Source: an uncultured Pelagibacteraceae bacterium
GTDB lineage: Bacteria > Pseudomonadota > Alphaproteobacteria > Pelagibacterales > Pelagibacteraceae
Direction of reading: 5' to 3'
Assembly (NCBI GenBank): GCA_902584995.1
Contig: CACICF010000001.1
Span: 82,659-146,658 of the forward strand
DNA length: 64,000 nucleotides
Part shown: piece after piece, positions 50,581-59,815 of the stretch
Position numbering within the stretch: position 1 is the first letter of the stretch
Layout of the letters: every line of letters begins with the position of its first letter
Notes under the pieces: model-generated
Told to the model about the DNA's origin: nothing
Databases searched by the model: none
Seen by the model: the letters and a program-made list of their open reading frames with translations, nothing else
Translations under genes and position numbers: made by a program

Positions 50581-52221
50581 TTAGAATTCTATACTTGCAC
50601 TTTTTAAAGTTTCTTGCATAATTTTTAATTTATCTTTGTATTTTTTCCATTCTTCTGATGTATTTTTTTTTATTTTTCCTCTCACTTGTAGAAGAGAAGC
50701 AGTTTGTACAGGTCTGTTATTCTTGTAATAATTTTTGATATTTTGTTCCCAGTTTATGCCAATTTTTTCAATTAAACTTTTAGTTTCATTTTCAAAGTCA
50801 TTAACGAAATTTTCATATTGAATATTTATTATTTTATTCTTTAAATTGTCTAACCAAAATTTCATCAAATTATTATATAAAACATAATATTCTGCTGTAT
50901 TCTTTTGGCTAAGTGAAAAATCCATTCCGGGATCTGGAAAATTAATCTTATAATTAGACCAACAAATAGCCATTGGGTTTCTTTGAATGTGAATTATTTT
51001 AGCTTCAGGAAAAGCTTTTATAATGAAACCAATCCATCTAAAGTTCATGGGTAATTTATCGATAATAAATTGTTTATTGCTCAGTGAAGAAACTTTTGAG
51101 TGGTATTCATATCTTAAAGTTTTAACATAATTTTCGAAATTATGTGGCTTATTTATTTCAAATTTGTCAATAATTTTTGGTAAATAATTGAGTTCACCAG
51201 CACCATGAATTTTAGAATGTGATGATAATACTTGTTCTAAAAGAGTTGTTCCAGATCTTGGCATACCAAGAATAAAAATTGGTATAAATTTGAGCTTGTT
51301 ATTGTGAGTTATTGGTTCATCTATTTTATCTAAAAAAAGATTCTTAATATTTTCAAAAAGCTTTTTTTCTGTCTTAATACTAAAGTTTGACTTTGATTTT
51401 TTTAAATTATTTGACTGCTCTAAATAGTTTAAAGCTTTATCAAAATTATTTAAATCAAAGTTGCATTTACTTAGAGTTATATATGCAAATATTTTATCTT
51501 CATAATTTACATTTGATAAATCCAGTTTTTCAAGTTTTTTTAAGTATTTATTTTCACTATTTGCCTCTGTTATTAAAAAATAATTCTTAAAGGCTTTTAT
51601 ATGCCTATCATCAATATTAATGACTTTTTCGAATAATTTTCTTCCTTCATCTACATTTCCTAGGATTAAATTTAAGTAACCTAGATCATTCAGTGCTGTA
51701 GTATTATTTTCATCAAGTTTCAAAACATCTAACAGTACTTTTTTTAGATTGTTAAAATTCTTTTCCTCATTATATAAGTGAGCTAAATTAAAATATGCCT
51801 GTAAATTATTTTTATTAGAATTTATTGCATTTTTATAATTTTCAATTGCTTCATTGATAAGTCCTAATTTTAATTTTGTGTTTCCTAAATTATTATATGC
51901 CTCTGAATAATCTGGTTTAAGACTTACTGCTTCTACAAAATATTTAGATGCATCATTATAATTTTTTAATTGTTTTTGAATATTTCCATAAATATAATAA
52001 TTTTCGGCATTTGGTTTTAAAGATACAATTCTTCTAAAAAATTTTTCCGCTTCTCCATAATTTTTTAAAGTTAAGAAACTAATACTTAATGCATATAATA
52101 TTTGGAAATCATTATTCTTTTTTAAAATTTTTTTTGCTAATTTAATTACTTTTTCAAATTTACCTTTATTAAAACTATCTAAAATAATTTTTTTTTTATC
52201 TAAAAAATTGCCATCAATCAT
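50581..52221 (-). CDS. TPR-sulfotransferase fusion protein
   Basis: The N-terminal ~270 residues are tetratricopeptide repeats (SEAYNNLGNTKLKLGLINEA, QAYFNLAHLYNEEKNFNN, TTALNDLGYLNLILGNVDEG). The C-terminal ~260 residues are a sulfotransferase domain with FILGMPRSGTTLLEQVLSSH as the 5'-phosphosulfate loop, GAGELNYLPKI, and KIIHIQRNPMAICWSNYK as the 3'-phosphate motif. This architecture resembles marine bacterial TPR-sulfotransferases related to protein-tyrosine sulfotransferases. I start at ATG 52219-52221 (MIDGNFLDKKK); an upstream ATG at 52278 would overlap the oxygenase gene by 22 bp. Confidence 0.88.
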   Translation of the reverse strand: MIDGNFLDKKKIILDSFNKGKFEKVIKLAKKILKKNNDFQILYALSISFLTLKNYGEAEKFFRRIVSLKPNAENYYIYGNIQKQLKNYNDASKYFVEAVSLKPDYSEAYNNLGNTKLKLGLINEAIENYKNAINSNKNNLQAYFNLAHLYNEEKNFNNLKKVLLDVLKLDENNTTALNDLGYLNLILGNVDEGRKLFEKVINIDDRHIKAFKNYFLITEANSENKYLKKLEKLDLSNVNYEDKIFAYITLSKCNFDLNNFDKALNYLEQSNNLKKSKSNFSIKTEKKLFENIKNLFLDKIDEPITHNNKLKFIPIFILGMPRSGTTLLEQVLSSHSKIHGAGELNYLPKIIDKFEINKPHNFENYVKTLRYEYHSKVSSLSNKQFIIDKLPMNFRWIGFIIKAFPEAKIIHIQRNPMAICWSNYKINFPDPGMDFSLSQKNTAEYYVLYNNLMKFWLDNLKNKIINIQYENFVNDFENETKSLIEKIGINWEQNIKNYYKNNRPVQTASLLQVRGKIKKNTSEEWKKYKDKLKIMQETLKSASIEF

Positions 52222-52256
52222 TTCTTTAATTAAAGTTAAAATTTTGAATATAGAAT

Positions 52257-52853
52257 TTATGATGCAAAATCGAACCAACCTGTAATTATATACTTAGTGC
52301 CACTTTTTAGTACTGACCCAGTATGAGCATGTGTCCATTCAGCTGGCCATATTAAAGTTTTATTGTTTTCAGGCTTAATTTTTAATCCATAATGATCAAA
52401 ATTAGTTGTACCTCCATCGTTCACATCGTTTAAGTATGTCATAAAGGCAAAAATTCTATGTAATGTTGACAAGCCTGTTCTCTCTGAATGTAATGCAGCA
52501 AAGTGATCACCTGGATAATATTTTTGTACATTGAAAGGACCAACGTTAACTTTTGTTAAAAATTGTTTCACAAAAGGCCATTGCTCTCTATAGTCAAGAA
52601 AGCATTTTTGAAGCTCTGAGAAATAATCGTTAAAAACTTTATATTTTGCATCAGTTAATTTATTTGGGCTAATGGTGATGTCTGTTGATTTTTTTCTGTT
52701 TTCTTCAACTCCCTTGGCTGTTGAACCTTTTTTTTGAAGAGATTTGTTATTTTCAAAAAAATCAATAATATTTTTGCTTATATTTTTATTTTCAAGAAAC
52801 CAACATCCAATAAAATTTGGTGATTTTTCACAATTAATCTCGACTCTTTTCAT
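52257..52853 (-). CDS. 2-oxoglutarate/Fe(II)-dependent oxygenase, prolyl-4-hydroxylase-like
   Basis: A 198-residue double-stranded beta-helix oxygenase. The C-terminal half aligns with prolyl 4-hydroxylases: YYPGDHFAALHSE, FAFMTYLNDVNDGGTTNFD, and a distal His177 ten residues before Lys187 (TGSVLKSGTKYIITGWFDF), the spacing of the 2-oxoglutarate-binding Lys. The first metal ligands read His122-Ser-Glu124, so Glu stands where P4H enzymes have Asp. The target may be a peptide, amino acid or glycan. It overlaps the TPR gene by one base and precedes the TPR-sulfotransferase by 35 bp. Confidence 0.85.
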   Translation of the reverse strand: MKRVEINCEKSPNFIGCWFLENKNISKNIIDFFENNKSLQKKGSTAKGVEENRKKSTDITISPNKLTDAKYKVFNDYFSELQKCFLDYREQWPFVKQFLTKVNVGPFNVQKYYPGDHFAALHSERTGLSTLHRIFAFMTYLNDVNDGGTTNFDHYGLKIKPENNKTLIWPAEWTHAHTGSVLKSGTKYIITGWFDFAS

Positions 52854-53602
52854 TAAAGTAATTTCACTCCATTTTCATCTAATTGCAAAAAACCTGCTCC
52901 ATTTTTAATATAAGATAAACCCTCTTTATGAAAATTTAAAGCTAACAATGATTGACCTAATAGATTATTTAGAACTCTATTTCTCGGATACTTTGAAATA
53001 ATTTTTAACACAAAGTCTTTTAACTCAGTTCTCTTATTTATTTTATGTAAACATATTGCGTATCTCTCACAAATTTCCTCTTGCCTTGCCTGGATATGAG
53101 TTATTTTTTTGTAAAAATTTGATGCTTCGTTATAACTTTCTAAAAAATAGTATAAACTTGCAATATTATAACAGGCTTCTACGTTGTTTTCTTTCAGGCT
53201 AATAGCTTTTCTATAACTTATTAATGCCTTTTCAAATTTATTTAGAGATTTTTGAGTACTGCCCAAATTGTTATATGCCTCAGAAAAATTTGGATTTATT
53301 TTTACTGCTTCTTTATATGATTCTAAAGCATCTTTAAATTTTTTTTGTTTTTTTTGAATGTTTCCTAAAGTATAAAAATTCTCAGCACTTTTTTGAATAA
53401 ATATCAATTTTTTAAATAATTTTTCTGCATCAACAAAATTTTTCAAGTTTATATAAGATAGTCCTAATACATATATCAATTGTGCATCATTTTGTCTCTC
53501 TTCCAATAGCCCTATCCCTTCATCTAATGCTTCTTCAAATCTTTTTTCCTTAAAAAAAGTTAACACTTTTTTTTTTTTAATTTCTAAATTATTTGAATTC
53601 AT
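52853..53602 (-). CDS. TPR protein
   Basis: A 249-residue cytoplasmic protein made of about six tetratricopeptide repeats (AENFYTLGNIQKKQKKFKDA, SEAYNNLGSTQKSLNKFEKA, ACYNIASLYYFLESYNEA). It is clearly paralogous to the TPR half of the protein encoded at 50581-52221, sharing phrases such as AEN-Y--GNIQK and SEAYNNLG. It is first in the leftward TPR-oxygenase-TPR/sulfotransferase run and probably acts as a scaffold for the enzymes or their substrate. Confidence 0.85.
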   Translation of the reverse strand: MNSNNLEIKKKKVLTFFKEKRFEEALDEGIGLLEERQNDAQLIYVLGLSYINLKNFVDAEKLFKKLIFIQKSAENFYTLGNIQKKQKKFKDALESYKEAVKINPNFSEAYNNLGSTQKSLNKFEKALISYRKAISLKENNVEACYNIASLYYFLESYNEASNFYKKITHIQARQEEICERYAICLHKINKRTELKDFVLKIISKYPRNRVLNNLLGQSLLALNFHKEGLSYIKNGAGFLQLDENGVKLL

Positions 53603-53628
53603 CTTTTAGATGTTATAATTTAAATTAT

Positions 53629-54270
53629 ATGAAAAAAGAAGACCTGCCAAAAATTTTACCTGTTTTTCCTTTATCAAATTTTATAATTTTTCCAAGAACC
53701 ACAGTACCATTAAATATTTTTGAACCTAGATATATTCAAATGATAGACAAAAGTATGAAAAGTGACCGAATGATTGGAATGATACAGCCAAAGAAAACTG
53801 GAGAATTAACAAAGCCTGATTTGCATAATATAGGCTGTGCTGGCAAAATAACTAGTTTTAATGAAACCGACGATGGAAGGTACTTAATAATTCTGAATGG
53901 AGTATGTAGGTTTAAAATTGTTGATGAAGTTAATAATGACAATTTATACAGAGAATGCGAGGTTAAGTATGAGGATTTTTCTGCTGATTTAGTTGAGAAA
54001 TCTGAGGAAATAAAATTCTCAGATCTAAAATTAATATTCCAAAATTTAAAAGGTCTTTTTAAAAAACAGGGGTATGAAATCAATTGGAAAGAAATTGAAA
54101 AACAAAGCTTAGATCAAACTATAAATACTCTTTCAATGGCGTCACCATTTTCCTTAGAGGAAAAACAAGTTTTACTTGAAAGTAAAGATTTAAATTTAAG
54201 GAAAAAAAATTTCGAAGAAATCTTAAATACTTATGTTTTAGACAATTTTAATAATAAAACATTACAATAA
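53629..54270 (+). CDS. LON substrate-binding (LonN) domain protein
   Basis: A stand-alone LON N-terminal domain of 213 residues, without the ATPase or protease domains of Lon. The family signature is clear: LPVFPLSNFIIFPRTTVPLN, IFEPRYIQMIDKSM and a central GCAGKITSFNETDDGRYLI. The ATG at 53629 (MKKEDLPKIL) is preferred; a frame 12 codons longer overlaps the start of the divergent TPR gene. Stand-alone LonN proteins are widespread in alphaproteobacteria with unclear function. Confidence 0.9.
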   Translation: MKKEDLPKILPVFPLSNFIIFPRTTVPLNIFEPRYIQMIDKSMKSDRMIGMIQPKKTGELTKPDLHNIGCAGKITSFNETDDGRYLIILNGVCRFKIVDEVNNDNLYRECEVKYEDFSADLVEKSEEIKFSDLKLIFQNLKGLFKKQGYEINWKEIEKQSLDQTINTLSMASPFSLEEKQVLLESKDLNLRKKNFEEILNTYVLDNFNNKTLQ

Positions 54271-54285
54271 AGAATTAAATATAAG

Positions 54286-55347
54286 TTAGTCAGATAAAAA
54301 AGTTGCATAATTATTAAGAAATTTATTACCTTTTAAAATTTTGAATATTGGCTCTGATAAATTATTTTTCAATTTACTATCCATCTTAAAAAAAGAATTA
54401 ATTGCATCTATTCCTAATCCAAACATAAAATTTAGATGTTTATTATTTTTTTGAAATTCATTAGCAATGTTTTCTCCATCATTTATCCCTAATTTCATAT
54501 TATACTCTATAATTTTAGTTAAAGATTTAATATCTCTTATAGTCATATTAAATCCTTGTCCAGCTAATGGGTGAACTTTATGTATCAAATCTCCAAAAGA
54601 TAATATATTTTTATAAATATAGTTCCTTAGTATTAAAAATTTAATATTAAAACATTCAACTTCACTAATTTTATTTATTTTGTATTTAATATTATGCTTA
54701 TTTATAATTTGTAGTAAATTAATCTTATCAATACGTTTTGTAGAAGTGTTTGAAAAAACTACTGAAGTTTGATTTTTAGACAAAGGGAGGAATGCCAAGG
54801 GTCCATTTTTAGTAAAAATTTGTGTTGCTATATTATTTGTTAAGTGATTGTGAGTTATAATTGCAGTATGTGCCAAGGATTTATAATTTTTTTCAATTTT
54901 TCCCTGAAAATATTTTTTAGTTATTAAATTGTTTTGGTCAGAGTTAATAATTAAATTATAATTTCTTTTTTTAATATTTTCTAAATTAAACTTTCTGAGT
55001 TGAATAAATTTTAAAAGTTTATTTTTTTTTAAGACGTTATATAGCTCAATATACTTAAATAAGTAAAAATTATTTTGATTTTTATTTTTAAATTCGAATA
55101 ATTCTGGAAAACGTTTATTTTCAGAATAAATTTTTATACTTCTGGTTGGCCACCCTAAACCACTTAGTTTTTTTATATTTGATTTTAAAAAATTATAATT
55201 TTCATTAGAAATTGCGATAGTTCTAATAGTTTTTTTTAATAATGTTTGACGATTTTCTGAAATAATCTCAACATTAATCCTTTTGCTTAAAAAGATATTT
55301 GCTAAAAGAAGGTTAGTTAAATTATTTCCTAAAAGGCAAATTTTCAT
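54286..55347 (-). CDS. UbiH/COQ6-family flavin monooxygenase, divergent
   Basis: Ubiquinone-ring hydroxylases of this family use FAD and NAD(P)H. The C-terminal FAD motif is conserved: SFGDLIHKVHPLAGQGFNMT. Residues such as GPLAFLPLSKNQTSVVFS also fit. The N-terminal dinucleotide motif reads LLGNNLTNLLLANIF instead of GxGxxG, so FAD binding by that loop is atypical. I choose ATG 55345-55347 (MKICLLGNN); an ATG 7 codons upstream (55368) is possible. Probably acts in ubiquinone synthesis at the membrane; which ring position is unknown. Confidence 0.8.
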   Translation of the reverse strand: MKICLLGNNLTNLLLANIFLSKRINVEIISENRQTLLKKTIRTIAISNENYNFLKSNIKKLSGLGWPTRSIKIYSENKRFPELFEFKNKNQNNFYLFKYIELYNVLKKNKLLKFIQLRKFNLENIKKRNYNLIINSDQNNLITKKYFQGKIEKNYKSLAHTAIITHNHLTNNIATQIFTKNGPLAFLPLSKNQTSVVFSNTSTKRIDKINLLQIINKHNIKYKINKISEVECFNIKFLILRNYIYKNILSFGDLIHKVHPLAGQGFNMTIRDIKSLTKIIEYNMKLGINDGENIANEFQKNNKHLNFMFGLGIDAINSFFKMDSKLKNNLSEPIFKILKGNKFLNNYATFLSD

Positions 55348-55410
55348 AATATTATTTAATTTTATCAATAAAAATTAAATGATACAAAGTGACAAATCAT
55401 TAATAACAAA

Positions 55411-57498
55411 ATGAAAATTAAAAATTTTGTAGATAAAACAACAAATTTTCTTTTTAAAAGACTGTCTGAACTATTGGGCATAATACTACTTATTTCGTCA
55501 ATATTACTACTAGTATCGCTAATTAGTTATTCGCCAGAAGACCCTAACTTTATTTTTCCAGAGAATACTGAAATAAAAAATTTATTAGGAGCAAAAGGGA
55601 GTTATGTTTCTGATATTCTATTTCAATCAATAGGTTTTATATCATTATTGGTACCTGCTTCATTCATTTTTATATCATTGTCAGTAATAATTGATAAAAA
55701 AATTATACATATTATTGAAAGTTTTTTTTTTATAATACTGTACTCACTCACAGGAACATTATTCTTCACGGTATTTCATACTGAAACATATTGGCTTACG
55801 ATTAATGGTAATAATGGATTTTTAGGTAATTTGTATGAAGATTCTTTTTTAATAAATTTAGTAAATTTGAACCGTCAAATTAGTTACATAGTTTTAATTT
55901 TTTTAATTCTGATATTATTTCTTTTTAGTATTAATTTTAAACTAAGATATTTTAAATATATAATAAAAATTTTCAATAGATCTAAGAAAGAAGTACCTAA
56001 AAATATTATTGAAAACTACGATGAAAATACATTAAGTGAAAATAATAACGTTAATTTTGAAACCAGAATTCAAGAGGATTTTGCTTTTGAAAATAATAAT
56101 GCTTCATTAAACACAAAATCAATAAAGTATAAATTACCATCAGTAAATTTTTTAAAAATTCCAAAGAAAAAAGATATTAATATATCAGAAAATAAAATTG
56201 ACGAAAAAACCTTAGAAAAGATCTTATTAGATTTTGGGGTCGAAGGTGAAGTCAAAAAGGTTAGTCAAGGACCAGTTGTTACTTTGTATGAATTTGAGCC
56301 TGCGCCTGGAGTTAAAGTATCAAAAATAATTAACCTTTCCGAGGATATTGCAAGAAATACAAGTTCAGAGTCTGCAAGAATTGCAACCATTCCTGGCAGT
56401 AACACTATTGGAATTGAATTACCTAAACCTCAAAGAGAAAATGTTTTTCTAAGTGAAATAATCTCTGATAACAGTTTTAAGAAAAAAGATAATAAACTTC
56501 CAATAGCGCTTGGCAAAAGTATTTCTGGATTACCAATAACTGGGGATTTGAGTACAATGCCTCATTTACTCATAGCTGGAACAACTGGATCAGGTAAATC
56601 AGTTTGTATTAATACGATTATTTTATCACTTTTATACAAACACTCCCCTGAGAAATGCAAATTTATATTAATTGATCCAAAAATGTTAGAGCTATCTACT
56701 TACGAGGGAATACCACATTTATTATGCCCTGTAATAACAGAAGCGAAAAGGGCTGCGTCTGTTTTAGGTTGGGTTGTTAAAGAAATGGAAAATAGATACA
56801 AACTTATGACTAGAGTGGGGGTTAGAAATATTGATGGGTATAATGAAAAGCATAAGATTTCTATGCCTTATATAGTTGTAATTGTAGATGAAATGTCAGA
56901 TTTAATGCTCGTTGCAGGGAAGGACATAGAAAATTATATTCAAAAACTTTCTCAAATGGCAAGAGCCGCAGGGATACACATTATAATGGCGACACAAAGA
57001 CCTAGTGTTGATGTTATTACAGGAACAATTAAGGCCAATTTTCCAACCAGAATATCTTTCCAAGTTACATCCAAAATAGACAGCAGAACAATTCTTGGTG
57101 AACAGGGTGCAGAACAACTCCTTGGAAAAGGAGACATGCTTTATATGACTTCAGCAAATAGAATGACAAGAATTCATGCTCCTTTTGTATCGGAAGGAGA
57201 AATTGAGAAAATAAATAATTATCTTAGAAATCAGGCTGAACCAGATTATGTGGACGAAATTCTTAATTTTGTAGATGAAAATGAAAAACCTAAGGATTCT
57301 AATGATAATGAAAATCTTGATGAATTATACAATACAGCATTAGAAATTATAAAATCTGAGAATAAAGCGTCAACTTCTTTTCTACAAAGAAAATTGCAAA
57401 TTGGTTACAACAGAGCTGCAAGAATAATTGATCAAATGGAGACAAATGGAGTAGTTAGTAAAGCAAACCATGTAGGCAAAAGAGAGGTTCTAAAATGA
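55411..57498 (+). CDS. ftsK: DNA translocase FtsK
   Basis: FtsK couples septum closure to pumping of chromosome termini. Four N-terminal hydrophobic helices (residues ~20-175) are followed by a short linker, the alpha/beta motor domain (GVEGEVKKVSQGPVVTLYEF, Walker A LIAGTTGSGKSVCIN, Walker B YIVVIVDEMSDLM) and a C-terminal winged-helix gamma domain (SFLQRKLQIGYNRAARIIDQ) that reads KOPS-type sites. At 695 residues the linker is much shorter than in E. coli. It overlaps lolA by 4 bp. Confidence 0.96.
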   Translation: MKIKNFVDKTTNFLFKRLSELLGIILLISSILLLVSLISYSPEDPNFIFPENTEIKNLLGAKGSYVSDILFQSIGFISLLVPASFIFISLSVIIDKKIIHIIESFFFIILYSLTGTLFFTVFHTETYWLTINGNNGFLGNLYEDSFLINLVNLNRQISYIVLIFLILILFLFSINFKLRYFKYIIKIFNRSKKEVPKNIIENYDENTLSENNNVNFETRIQEDFAFENNNASLNTKSIKYKLPSVNFLKIPKKKDINISENKIDEKTLEKILLDFGVEGEVKKVSQGPVVTLYEFEPAPGVKVSKIINLSEDIARNTSSESARIATIPGSNTIGIELPKPQRENVFLSEIISDNSFKKKDNKLPIALGKSISGLPITGDLSTMPHLLIAGTTGSGKSVCINTIILSLLYKHSPEKCKFILIDPKMLELSTYEGIPHLLCPVITEAKRAASVLGWVVKEMENRYKLMTRVGVRNIDGYNEKHKISMPYIVVIVDEMSDLMLVAGKDIENYIQKLSQMARAAGIHIIMATQRPSVDVITGTIKANFPTRISFQVTSKIDSRTILGEQGAEQLLGKGDMLYMTSANRMTRIHAPFVSEGEIEKINNYLRNQAEPDYVDEILNFVDENEKPKDSNDNENLDELYNTALEIIKSENKASTSFLQRKLQIGYNRAARIIDQMETNGVVSKANHVGKREVLK

Positions 57499-58055
57499 AA
57501 AAATACTTAATCTTTCTTTTAACTTTTTTTTTTGCTTTAAATGCCAATAGTTCATCAAATCAAAAAATAATAAATCATTTTAAAAATATAAATTCGTTGG
57601 AATTTAAATTCATTCAAAAGATAGATAATAATAATATTGAAAAAGGAGAGTGTATTATATTATACCCAAAAAAAATTTTGTGTAAGTATTTTGATTTAAA
57701 TAACAAAATATTAGTATCAAATGGTAAATCACTAATAATAAATTCTGACAAAATAAAAAGATATTATAGATATCCTCTAGACAAGACACCTTTAAATATA
57801 ATTTTAGACAAGGAATTTTTAATTTCAAAAATGAATAGTAAAAAAGAAGATGAAGCATATCCTTTTTATTATGTATATAACTTCGATTATGAAAATGTTT
57901 TTATTAAAGTTTTTTTTGATAAAAAAAGTTTAGATTTAATTGGTTGGGAAACAAAAGATATATATCAGAATCTAGTTCAAACTTTTATAAGTGATATAAA
58001 AATTAATATTGATGTCGAAGAGAAAATTTTTTCAATTCAAAGATATATTAATTAA
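57495..58055 (+). CDS. lolA: Outer membrane lipoprotein carrier protein LolA
   Basis: LolA ferries lipoproteins across the periplasm. The 186-residue product has a signal peptide (hydrophobic residues ~4-18, then NANSSS) and the family pattern HFKNINSLEFKFIQKI, KGECIILYPKKILCKY and LIINSDKIKRYYRYPLDKTPL. Location directly after ftsK is the same as in many proteobacteria. Sequence identity with studied LolA is low, so the call relies partly on synteny. Confidence 0.85.
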   Translation: MKKYLIFLLTFFFALNANSSSNQKIINHFKNINSLEFKFIQKIDNNNIEKGECIILYPKKILCKYFDLNNKILVSNGKSLIINSDKIKRYYRYPLDKTPLNIILDKEFLISKMNSKKEDEAYPFYYVYNFDYENVFIKVFFDKKSLDLIGWETKDIYQNLVQTFISDIKINIDVEEKIFSIQRYIN

Positions 58056-58560
58056 GTTCAATTTCAATTTTTTCAGATTTAAATATTTTCATTCCCCTGG
58101 CTAAATAGTTTTTAATTGCATTTTCATGGTCTAAAGAACAAGTGTGTAGCCAAACTCTTGGTACACCTTCCTCGAATAAATTTTTAATAGCCTCTGAAAG
58201 CATGTATCCACCACATTTTTTTCCAAAATATTCTTCTAAAATCCCAAAATATGCTATTTCAGAATGATCATTATCCAAATTACGTATAGTTTCATAATAC
58301 CCTGCTAAATTGTTATTATCTTTTAAAACAAAAGTTTTTACTCTAGGATTTTCAACATATTCAATCCATTTTTGATCTTCCCATGACAGTCTGTCTATCC
58401 ATCTATGTTTTTTTCCAATTTGCTTATATAAAAACTTATTTATTTGAAAATCTGGAGGATTAACTTCAACAATCTTGAAGTTCGGCCCAGGGTTCTTTGA
58501 TTGATTAAGATTATTTATTGATTTTATTTCTAAAAAACTTCTATCTACATTAATAATCAC
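58048..58560 (-). CDS. GNAT-family N-acetyltransferase
   Basis: A 170-residue acetyltransferase-fold protein. The central SEIAYFGILEEYFGKKCGGYML matches the GNAT acetyl-CoA site (beta-4 followed by the Q/R-x-x-G-x-G/A-like loop KKCGGY), and HTCSLDHENAIKNYLARGMKIF fits the C-terminal helix. The acceptor is unknown. It converges on lolA (8-bp overlap) and overlaps the HIT gene by 4 bp. Confidence 0.85.
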   Translation of the reverse strand: MIINVDRSFLEIKSINNLNQSKNPGPNFKIVEVNPPDFQINKFLYKQIGKKHRWIDRLSWEDQKWIEYVENPRVKTFVLKDNNNLAGYYETIRNLDNDHSEIAYFGILEEYFGKKCGGYMLSEAIKNLFEEGVPRVWLHTCSLDHENAIKNYLARGMKIFKSEKIEIELN

Positions 58561-58922
58561 GAGACCATTTTACCAATTTTCTCTCCACCGAATAAATGAA
58601 AATGTAAATGTGGAACCTCTTGACCTCCATCATCACTGATATTTGCTAATGCTCTATATCCATTACCAGTATCTACAGATATATTTAATTTTTTTGCTAC
58701 AGTGTTGATACCTTTTAGTAATCCAACCATCTCATCAGGTGAAGCATTTTGGCTAAAATCATCTAGATCAATGTATTTTCCTTTTGGAATAACTAAAGCA
58801 TGAATTTTTTTTTGTGGGTTTATATCATGGAAAGATAAAACAAACTCATCCTCGTAAATTTTATTACAAGGTATCTCCTCTCTTAAAATTTTTGCAAATA
58901 TATTATTATTATCGTAACTCAT
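58557..58922 (-). CDS. HIT-family (HINT) nucleotide hydrolase
   Basis: A 121-residue histidine-triad protein. The triad is in QEVPHLHFHLFGGEKIG, and IFAKILREEIPCNKIYEDE with FHDINPQKKIHALVIPKG matches the HinT branch, which hydrolyses adenosine phosphoramidates such as AMP-lysine. It sits 2 bp after the succinyl/malyl-CoA ligase alpha gene. Confidence 0.93.
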   Translation of the reverse strand: MSYDNNNIFAKILREEIPCNKIYEDEFVLSFHDINPQKKIHALVIPKGKYIDLDDFSQNASPDEMVGLLKGINTVAKKLNISVDTGNGYRALANISDDGGQEVPHLHFHLFGGEKIGKMVS

Positions 58923-58924
58923 AT

Positions 58925-59812
58925 TTACATTTTTTCCAAAACTGTTTTAACTGTTTCTCCCATAACAGATGGGTTTTTAGAAATTGTAATTCCACACTCT
59001 TTCAAAATTTCAACTTTTTCAATAGCACTTTCGCCATACGCTGAAACTATTGCCCCCGCGTGTCCCATTACTCTACCTTTTGGTGCAGTTAACCCAGCTA
59101 TGTAAGCTATAACTGGTTTTTTCATATTCTCTCTCACGAACTCTCCTGCTGCTACTTCTTGAGGACCACCAATTTCACCTATCATTAGTATTGCATCTGT
59201 CTCATCATCTGTCTCAAACTTTTCAATTATATCTCTAAATGAGCTTCCGTTGATTGGGTCTCCTCCGATACCCACACTTGTTGAAACTCCAATATTTAAA
59301 TTTTTAAGTTGTTGGGCCGCTTCATATCCTAGTGTTCCTGATCTGCTTATGATTCCAATTCTTCCCTCTTTGTAAATATGTCCTGGCATAATCCCTAACA
59401 TTGATTTTCCAGGACTAATAATTCCTGCACAATTAGGGCCAACTAAAGTCATTTTAGAACTTTTAGTATATCTTCTCATATATCTTTTTATTCTAATCAT
59501 ATCGTGAGAAGGTATTCCATCTACAATAGCCACACATGTTTTAATTCCTGCATCAGCTGCCTCCATTGCTGAGTCCGCTGCAAAAGCTGGTGGCACAAAT
59601 AAAATTGATGCATCTGCCCCTGTTTCACTCACTGCATCTTTCACTGTATTAAACACTGGTAAGTTTAAGTGCTTAGAGCCTCCCTTTCCTGGAGTAACTC
59701 CACCGACAACATTAGAACCATATTTAATCATCTCGTCTGCATGAAAAGAACCCATTTTTCCTGTAAAACCTTGAATAATAATCTTACTGTTTTTGTCAAT
59801 TAATACTGTCAT
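58925..59812 (-). CDS. mtkB: Malate-CoA ligase (malate thiokinase) alpha subunit, SucD-like
   Basis: This subunit binds CoA and carries the phosphohistidine of the succinyl-CoA synthetase family. Seen: the CoA motif IIQGFTGKMGSFHADEM, GPNCAGIISPGKSMLGIMPG, SRSGTLGYEAAQQL and phospho-His251 in GHAGAIVSAYGES. Because it is grouped with a beta subunit and a malyl-CoA lyase, I assign malate rather than succinate as substrate; sucCD in alphaproteobacteria normally lies with mdh and sucAB. By that reading it makes malyl-CoA from malate, ATP (or GTP) and CoA. Confidence 0.8.
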   Translation of the reverse strand: MTVLIDKNSKIIIQGFTGKMGSFHADEMIKYGSNVVGGVTPGKGGSKHLNLPVFNTVKDAVSETGADASILFVPPAFAADSAMEAADAGIKTCVAIVDGIPSHDMIRIKRYMRRYTKSSKMTLVGPNCAGIISPGKSMLGIMPGHIYKEGRIGIISRSGTLGYEAAQQLKNLNIGVSTSVGIGGDPINGSSFRDIIEKFETDDETDAILMIGEIGGPQEVAAGEFVRENMKKPVIAYIAGLTAPKGRVMGHAGAIVSAYGESAIEKVEILKECGITISKNPSVMGETVKTVLEKM

Positions 59813-59815
59813 GTT

